DNA of 64,000 nucleotides from Fomes fomentarius (Eukaryota; Basidiomycota; Agaricomycetes; Polyporales; Polyporaceae), in assembly GCA_022606135.1 (NCBI GenBank), contig JABYQN010000002.1, positions 2,232,001 to 2,296,000 of the forward strand, in the 5' to 3' direction. The translations under genes were made by a program, and so were the position numbers. The notes below the pieces were generated by a model. That model was not told the origin of the DNA. It saw only the letters and a program-made list of their open reading frames with translations, and did no database searches. Of the stretch, positions 57,653-64,000 are shown in pieces (positions within the stretch are counted from its first letter, which is position 1; each line of letters opens with the position of its first letter).

Positions 57653-60457
57653 ATGGCTGTTATGAACACAAAGCCATCCAGACGCGGAGGCCTTCGTCCC
57701 CAACTCTGGATAGACCCCAATCCTTCGAACGCAGATCTGTCTCTGCCGACTCCCAAGTCCAGCCTACCTACGGGCCTCTCTATCAGTCTGGCGGGCTCTT
57801 CTCAAGACATCGACACCGCAACTCCGACTTCTTCTGCGGAGTTGTTTTACGTCCTATGCTTGTACGACTATGACGCGGAAGACAGCGATCAGCTTTCCTT
57901 CCGCCGTAATGACATCCTGGACGTCGTCAAGAAAGAAGACACGGTGAGCAGAGACGTTGTCCGGTCCACACAAACGGGCAGGTCCTCACGTATACCTAGG
58001 GATGGTGGGCGGCCATCCGTCCAGATGATAACAGGGTTGGCTGGATTCCAAGTGCCTTCGTCGAGCCTATCTCCGATACCCTCGCGGACAGGCTGAAGAA
58101 CGCCGGGGGCAGCGTTCAGATATACCAGGACGACGCCGATAGAAGGATACATGGATCACTGGAGTGGTCGGATCCCTTCGGGGTGTCGTCTGAAGGGGAG
58201 CACCGCGGGTATGACTGGATGCCATTGGTTAACGGCGAGAAGGTTCGTATCATACGCCTGTATACTACAATCAATCTTCATTGCTCGTTAGGTGCCCATT
58301 ATGCAGCTCGGCCAAGAGCCGAGTCCACCCAGCATTGCAAACCTGTTCAGTCCACTCGTTCCTCCCCATGAGGGCATCGACGCGACCTTACCGGAGCCAG
58401 AATCTGAGCTGTCCCCAACAGACATGGTCGCATCGAAGAAGAAACCTCCCCCTCCTCCCATAGTCGTTCGTTCGCCAGTCGAAAATACGGATACATCGGA
58501 CCTACCCTATCTGCAAGAGAAGCCTCTTCCTCCTCCCGTAGGAGAATCTCCTTTCGACGATGGCCAGGTCCTGACTCTACCACCTGCTCCAGTCGAGGGT
58601 CCCACTACTCCTCACACACCCCGCACACCCCGCACACCTAGGACACCACGTCGACGCAGCGCCTCCATGCCAAATGTAGAAATTCCGACCTCCGATCATC
58701 ACAGGTCGCGGTCAGAGTCCTCAAAGCCGTTGCGACATCTGAGGCGGCGTCCCCTGCTGATTGACGACCAGTCGTCCCTGAATCGGCTCACCACCCTTTT
58801 CGAGGCGCATAACCTCGAGGAGTTGGACCATCTGATCATGAGCCCTGTGGTCGCGGAGTCGTTTGACGCCTTCTCTCGCACGACCCGCGCGGTCATCCCT
58901 CGTCCGGACAAGATTAGGCAGATCACTGGGGACGACGAGGCGCAGGCTTTTCACGACGCGAAACTCGTACAAGCAATGTGGTATCTCCGTCCACTCTACG
59001 GTCAAGTGTACGAACTTCAGCTCTCGCCAGATGGGAGTGTGTGTGCTGGGACATTGCGTGCTCTGGTGGAGCGACTGACTGTCGACTTCCCAAGTGAGTG
59101 TAAGCGTCTGCCGACGGAGAGTCTTGCCCTAATTCGCTCATCGTAGAATCCATCCAAGAGACGAGGTATCGACAGGCGTTCCTCACGACCTACAAGTCCT
59201 TCGCGACTGCCGAGGAGATCTTCGATCTGCTCGTGATGCACTTCAGCATCCCGCATCCTACCTCTCTTAGTCCGAAGGAGCTTGAGCAATGGAAAGAGAT
59301 GAAGCAGAAGCCGACTCGACGCCGTGTCTTAACCGTACTCCAAGTGTGGGTGGATGACTACGGCTTGCTCCAGGATGACCCGCATCTTGCACGACGTGTC
59401 GTTGACTTCGTGTCCAACATCACCTCACCGCCTGCCCTTGCCAGCACTGCGCGCGACATCCTGAAGTCACTGGAGCGCTATGTGAGTACTCACTTATAAC
59501 ACAAACTCTCTACAGCTATCTGACGCCTCCCCAGATCTCAGTCATCCCTCCCACGCCGGTGTCTGCCGCCTCTAGTAAGCACAAGAAGGGCAAGAGCAAG
59601 GGCGAGCTCCTCCGCATGGACACACTCTTGGTAGCCGAGCACCTCTGCCTGCTCGAGCAGAAGATTTACTCGAAGCTTCGACCACACGAATGCATGAACT
59701 GGGTCAAGACGCAGTCCGGGAGCACGGTGAAGACTCTCGTTGCTTTCAACGCGCATCACGAGAAACTCGGTGCCTGGGTGAAGCTGAGCATTCTCAGCAT
59801 GGAGGGACTGGGTAAGCGGGCAGAGACAATCGACTTTTGGGTCAAAGTCGCAGAGGTAAGCCTCACCGATTGCGAGCGCATCAGCTCATGCAGAGACTCA
59901 TCCCAGTCTCCGCTCTACAGAAATGCAAAACACTGCACAACTACGCTTCCATGCATGCCATCGTCGTCGCTCTCTCTTCTCCGGTCATCAGCCGTCTACA
60001 CCTTACCTGGGCGCACATCAACCGCAGGGTGCAGCTTGAGCAGCTCGCCAAGTACCACGAGCCAACAGGCAACAACTCTGCCTACCGCCTCTTCCAGCGG
60101 TCCGTCGACGGGCCCTGCATCCCACATATCGGGATGTACCTCGCGGACCTGCAGAACGAGCAGAGCCCGGACAAGGTGCTCGTCGAGCCAGACGCGTCGC
60201 CGCTGGGCACGACGGTGTCGCTCATCAACTTTGCGAAACGGGAGAAATGGTGGGAGGTGATCGACGGGATGCTGCGGCACCAGGCGCGGCCGTACGCGAT
60301 CGGGGAGGACGCAAGCGTCGTGACGTTCATCGAGACGAATCTGACCCTCGCGGGGGACAACGACCAGGGCTTGTTCTGGATGAAGAGCCAGGAGATTCAG
60401 CAGGCTGAAATGCAACACGCGGATATACGCAAGGGGCTCGAGCTCGCGGGGTTCTGA
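57653..60457 (+). CDS. SH3-domain Ras guanine nucleotide exchange factor
   Basis: Cdc25-type activator of a Ras or Rap GTPase at the plasma membrane. ATG 57653 gives MAVMNTKPSRRGGLRPQLW. An SH3 domain spans the first intron: YVLCLYDYDAEDSDQLSFRR NDILDVV then GWWAAIRPDDNRVGWIPSAF VEPI. A proline-rich linker holds KKKPPPPPIVV, EKPLPPPVGESPF and a TPR tripeptide array (58616-58651). The REM/RasGEF-N domain includes LRALVERLTVDFPS and RYRQAFLTTYKSFATAEEIF DLLV. The catalytic CDC25 domain has LLVAEHLCLLEQKIYSKLRP HEC, RAETIDFWVKVAE, KCKTLHNYASMHAIVVALSS PVISRLHLTWAHI, IPHIGMYLADLQNEQSPDK and SLINFAKREKWWEVIDGMLR HQARPY. TGA 60455-60457 ends the frame. About 840 residues, 7 exons. The domain order SH3-REM-CDC25 matches Cdc25/Ste6-type fungal proteins. 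Confidence 0.93.
58616..58651 (+). repeat. Four-copy 9-bp coding repeat (Thr-Pro-Arg)
   Basis: Units of the form ACACCCCGC, the last two diverged at third positions, encode TPRTPRTPRTPR inside the RasGEF linker. Third-position changes show it is not brand new. Such a tract can vary in length between strains. Confidence 0.7.
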
Positions 60458-60899
60458 GCTCGCTCGATGGGTATTTATTGGTATCTCTATCGTCTCTGCT
60501 ATTATTTGGTTTATACGTATGCTGTTCGGAGGGCTGGTGCCCAGGGTCTCTCATTTTCTCTCATTGTACAACCCACTCACTCATGTTCCAACACCTGTCG
60601 TTCCTTATCCGTTGTATCTTGTTACTCTTCTATAATCGCGTATCATGGGACCTTGTTGGGTTTAGTTGTGTTTCTTCACCTCTTGCAGGCATAGAAGGGC
60701 GTCCGTTGTAATCCAATAGTCCACAATATGCAAGTCCATATATAACAGCGAGAATCTGAACGACAGGTAGACTACAAAGTGGAAGAAACAAACTGTGGGT
60801 AATGGGAATCCAACGAGATGTAGAAGTAGCTCGTGATGAATGGGTGGATGGACACTCGCGGGCGGTAACAGCAGAGGACGATCGCAAGGCGCGGCGTGT
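60458..60899. other. Convergent intergenic region
   Basis: 3' flanks of the RasGEF (+) and Rab5 (-) genes. No gene recognised. Confidence 0.5.
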
Positions 60900-61909
60900 C
60901 TAACAGTTGCACTGCTCGCCCTGACCTGGACCAGCGATTGCTTGCTTGTTAAGGTCGACCCCTGTCCTTGCGGGTCCAGGGCGTGCACCTCCGCGCACAG
61001 TAGGCGGTGCAGTAAGGGGAAGCTTCTTGGCTGGGCAATGGATGTGAATCAAGAGGTAGGAGTCCACTACACATTTAGAACGCACCAATGGAAGTGAAGA
61101 TGTCTGACACGCCTTCACCAGTCTTGGCACTGGTCTCGCCCCACATCAGTCCCTCCTCCTCGGCATACTTCTTTGCCTCTTCTTCGGATACCTGACGTCG
61201 TGCAGCGAGGTCGAGCTTGTTTCCGCAAAGAGCAATGACGATGTTAGGGTCGGCTTGCCGCTGGAGTTCACGGATCCAGGACTTCGCCTTCTCTAATGAC
61301 GTGGACTGAGTGATGTCGTACACCACGACCGCACAGTTGGCATTGCGGTAATACATAGGTGCCTCAAGAATAACAGTGGTCAGGACAAGCGCAACCGAGC
61401 CAGTAAGGTCAAGAACATACGAGAGACTGATGAACTAAAGGTCAGCATGACGTCGGTCATAAAGAGGTCGGACTAACATACCTTATAACGTTCCTGGCCG
61501 GCGGTATCCCTGCAACCAATTCGGTATTTCCACCACATATCCAGTAGGAGCGCTTACCATATCTCGAACTTGACCGTGGTCTGGTCCTCGAGTGTTACAG
61601 TCTGTGTCAAGAAGGCGGCTTCACGAAATTGAGGCAAGGGGTGAGATAAGGTGTATAGGCGACATACCGCCGATAGTACTCTCCCGATAGTCGTCAAACT
61701 GATCCTTCACGAAGCGCAAGACCAAGCTAGTGATGTAACACCGTCGGCATCGCATTGAAGTCGAGCGGAGGTTGCAATGGCACATACCTAGACTTCCCTA
61801 CCGCGGACTCGCCTAGAAGCCGGAGGCCTTGAATTCAGGACCTACGTAAGAAAGACATGCGGAGACACACACCAAGGAGGACGAGCTTGAACTGGAACTG
61901 TTTGGACAT
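60900..61909 (-). CDS. RAB5: Rab5-type small GTPase
   Basis: Early-endosome Rab GTPase that controls homotypic fusion and vacuolar sorting. Eight small exons, so no long frame. Spliced: ATG 61909 [20 protein letters not shown] (P-loop GESAVGKS), [49 protein letters not shown] (switch II), [30 protein letters not shown] (NKxD), [17 protein letters not shown], then [20 protein letters not shown] and a tail ending QCNC, TAG 60900-60902. The [13 protein letters not shown] effector region is diagnostic for Rab5. The C-terminal CNC is a CxC double-prenylation motif. About 210 residues. Divergent with the Mei2-like gene. Confidence 0.94.
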
Positions 61910-62304
61910 CGAGGAACGTGTTGAGGGGTGGCGGGAGGAGGCTGAGGATGTCCTATCGCGCAGCAGGTGACCAATGAGGCTCCGAGCCTGCCGTGGCACC
62001 GCAGGCGCCCACTTCGAATTGGGGCGAGACTTTCGCACGGGCCGTATCCACCACTCGACAAAAATTGATCGTTCTCCTTTTCTCCCCACCCACCACCTTC
62101 TGCTCAATCGCCGTTTCATTGCTCTCAAATCCTCCTTGTCTTGTGTAAAAACCCGCTCCCCCGCGACGTCTCAGAGCACACATCAAGACACCTTGTGAAC
62201 TTCTGAGCTACTTTTTCCACTACCTCACCCTCCGACACGTCACTGAGCGAGCCTCGATACGAATCGCGAGTTATTGAAGAGTCGCTCCGAAGAACGTTGA
62301 GAAC
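61910..62304. promoter_or_regulatory. Divergent promoter, RAB5 / Mei2-like
   Basis: 395 nt between opposed start codons, with several pyrimidine-rich tracts (62070-62130) on the plus strand. No TATA box seen. Confidence 0.4.
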
Positions 62305-64000
62305 ATGAACCGACACCATCCATATGGCGCCGCGCCCTATGATGGGCCACGCAGAGGCGGCCCTCCTGTCAACTATGGGCCTGGGCCTGACAGATCCCAC
62401 CGCTTTGACAGAGGCGGTGCTCCTAGAGGAAGAGGGTTCGGTCGTGGCCGTGGAGGTGGAGGTGGCCAAGGTTCCTACGGCTATGGAAATGCAGCACCCT
62501 ATGACCAAGGTCCCCCGCAAGGCGACGTGGGAGGCTACAATAATTACCAGTCGGCTCCGCCGCAAGGGCATTATTACCAGAACGGCAACTACAATGCGCC
62601 CTACCCCGGGCAGTACAGTGACCCTTCTAGTGGTTATGACCAGGATTATGGGTATGAAGGTGCGCTTGAGAGTCCCATCTGAGTTTTTGAGGTCATATCG
62701 TATGGCATGAGAGGCTGCGAGTTGGTTGAGACGTCCCTCGGATGAGGTCTGTCAGTATCGCATTGAAAGGGTCTTAGCTCATTTGGCGAATGTTGTGGCT
62801 TAAGCTATGCCTTTTGGACGTTCCTTTCCGAATTGCGCACAGGTTTAGACGTTGTCGTGATCCGCCTCTAGGCTCCGGGAATCTTCAGTCGAGCATGAGA
62901 GGATCATCTTCTGAGCACCTCGTGCCTGAGATCGGCGTCTTCTACCACGTTCTTCACCGCCGTTTTCAATGTCATTGTCTCAGATCTGACAAGGCGTTTG
63001 CATTCTCACGTTCATTGACGTTCCAATAGATGGCTCGAGCCAACATTATAACCAAGGAGGTTATGGCAACCGGCTTCAGAAACGCCCACCGCGACGTGAT
63101 CGAGAAGACAAAGTACACGATTCCATCATTGAAGAGCGCATACAACGGGAACGGCCTTGTCGTACACTCTTCATACGCAACATCAAGGCAAGTACATGGG
63201 CCGCGAAGTCGTTAAGGATGCGCGCTAATACGACGTTCATCGCATCAACAGTATGAGACCAGCAGTGAGGACGTAAGGCGGCTTTTTGAAGAACACGGCG
63301 AAATTAAGACCTTCTTTGATCTGATCGCGAACCGTGGCATGGTCTTCGTTACATATGTGAGTCCAGTCAGCTTTTGTGCTTGCAGTGTCATTTATGGAGT
63401 TCCCGATCAGTATGATCTCCGCGCTGCAGAACGTGCGAGGGACCGATTGCAAGGTTCCGAGATCAGTGGCCGTCCTGTGAGTAAGCCTACCATCGCCCCC
63501 AAAGAAATTCTCACGCAGACATAGATCGACGTGCACTACTCCTTGCCACGCGACGACCACGGGAAAGGCGCCGACAGGCAAAGGGATCAAGTGTGTATAT
63601 CTACTGAAGAGTACGAACGACCTCTCACATAACCACGCAGGAGCTGCAAGGAAACCTCATAATCACTCTTCGCAACTCACCAACCAACCAACCCATTGAC
63701 GACAACGAACTTCGCCGTAAATTCCAGCAGTTTGGGGATGTCAAGTCGGTTCGGCCTGTTGGCGATCGTCCCGAGTGCGTACCTTCGGGCGAGCAACTCG
63801 GTCTGATACCTTGCTGACTGCGATGTTGTTGTAGCCAACATTATGTTGAGTACTATGACACACGAGTGAGTCGTTCATTCGGTTGCGTTTTGGCAGAATC
63901 ATAATGAACGTCTGTGGTAGGCATGCCAAGAAGCACACGATCGCCTTCGTCATCAAGGACTCCAGGATGGAGTGATGGAGATTGCCTTCGCGTCTCCCAG
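62305..64000 (+). CDS. Mei2-like RRM RNA-binding protein, 3' part beyond the window
   Basis: RNA-binding protein with Mei2-type RRMs; Mei2 of fission yeast drives meiosis, while other fungal relatives are little studied. ATG 62305 opens a Gly/Tyr/Arg-rich region (MNRHHPYGAAPYDGPRRGG, RGRGFGRGRGGGGGQGSYGY). After an intron with donor near 62659 and acceptor shortly before 63030: GSSQHYNQGGYGNRLQKRPP RRDRED, IQRERPCRTLFIRNIK (RRM1 RNP2), YETSSEDVRRLFEEHGEIKT FFDLIANRGMVFVTY (RNP1), YDLRAAERARDRLQGSEISG RP, IDVHYSLPRDDHGKG; RRM2: LQGNLIITLRNSPTNQPIDD NELRRKFQQFGDVKSVRP, HYVEYYDTR, ACQEAHDRLRHQGLQDGVME IAFASP. The block RGMVFVTYYDLRAAE and the spacing fit Mei2-like RRM1-2; the third, family-defining Mei2 RRM would lie outside. 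The intron at 63188-63251 uses a GC donor. Confidence 0.85.

Noticed and set aside
1..64000. tRNA, rRNA, CRISPR, transposon or integrated virus
   Set aside because: Reading the gaps gave no B-box-like GGTTCRANNCC in a cloverleaf context, no spaced direct repeats, no reverse transcriptase, transposase or viral motif. A tRNAscan-SE and a transposon library search would settle it.

Overview
The window is nuclear DNA of a filamentous fungus, most likely a basidiomycete of the Agaricomycetes. Genes are broken by many short introns (mostly about 45-75 nt) and are tightly packed. The proteins include basidiomycete types: a serine-rich orphan protein, a Kre9/KNH-type GPI protein, a signal-peptide 7TM protein and a LaeA-like methyltransferase. 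I cannot name the species. No prokaryotic features, CRISPR array, rRNA or tRNA were seen. All gene models were spliced by eye from GT-AG (twice GC-AG) junctions and frame continuity, so ends of internal exons are approximate while most start and stop codons were read directly.

Layout. 0-10.5 kb: isocitrate lyase (+), a ~1,200-residue serine-rich orphan protein (-), a 7TM membrane protein (+) and a GPI-anchored Kre9/KNH-like protein (-). 11-20 kb: compact housekeeping genes: ATP23 protease (-), enoyl-CoA hydratase (-), BMT5-like rRNA methyltransferase (-), RAMP4/SERP1 ER protein (+), RBBP4/MSI1/HAT2 WD40 protein (-), ATP synthase subunit e (-) and an Ies4-like protein (+). 20.5-36 kb: DOP1 (+), an SSP120/nucleobindin-like EF-hand protein (-) with an apparent one-base frameshift, and a PDR-type ABC transporter (+). 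36-48 kb: prefoldin subunit 1 (-), SNU114 spliceosomal GTPase (+), calnexin (+), SKI2 RNA helicase (-). 48.6-55.2 kb: a less ordered stretch with a clearly decayed transmembrane-protein gene, a LaeA-like methyltransferase and about 3 kb with only weak, broken coding remnants. 55.2-64 kb: IST1 (-), an SH3-RasGEF (+), a Rab5 GTPase (-) and a Mei2-like RNA-binding protein (+) cut by the window end.

The genes do not form an operon or a biosynthetic cluster. Several act in the secretory or endosomal system (RAMP4, calnexin, SSP120-like, DOP1, IST1, Rab5), others in RNA handling (SNU114, SKI2, BMT5-like, Mei2-like). Many neighbours are divergent pairs sharing 0.2-1.1 kb promoters. I found no evidence for a new defence, mobile or regulatory system. 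The most useful observations are the homopolymer frameshift in the SSP120-like gene, the multiply frameshifted transmembrane-protein pseudogene, two GC-AG introns, a start codon isolated on its own coding exon in RAMP4, and an altered active-site motif in the isocitrate lyase.
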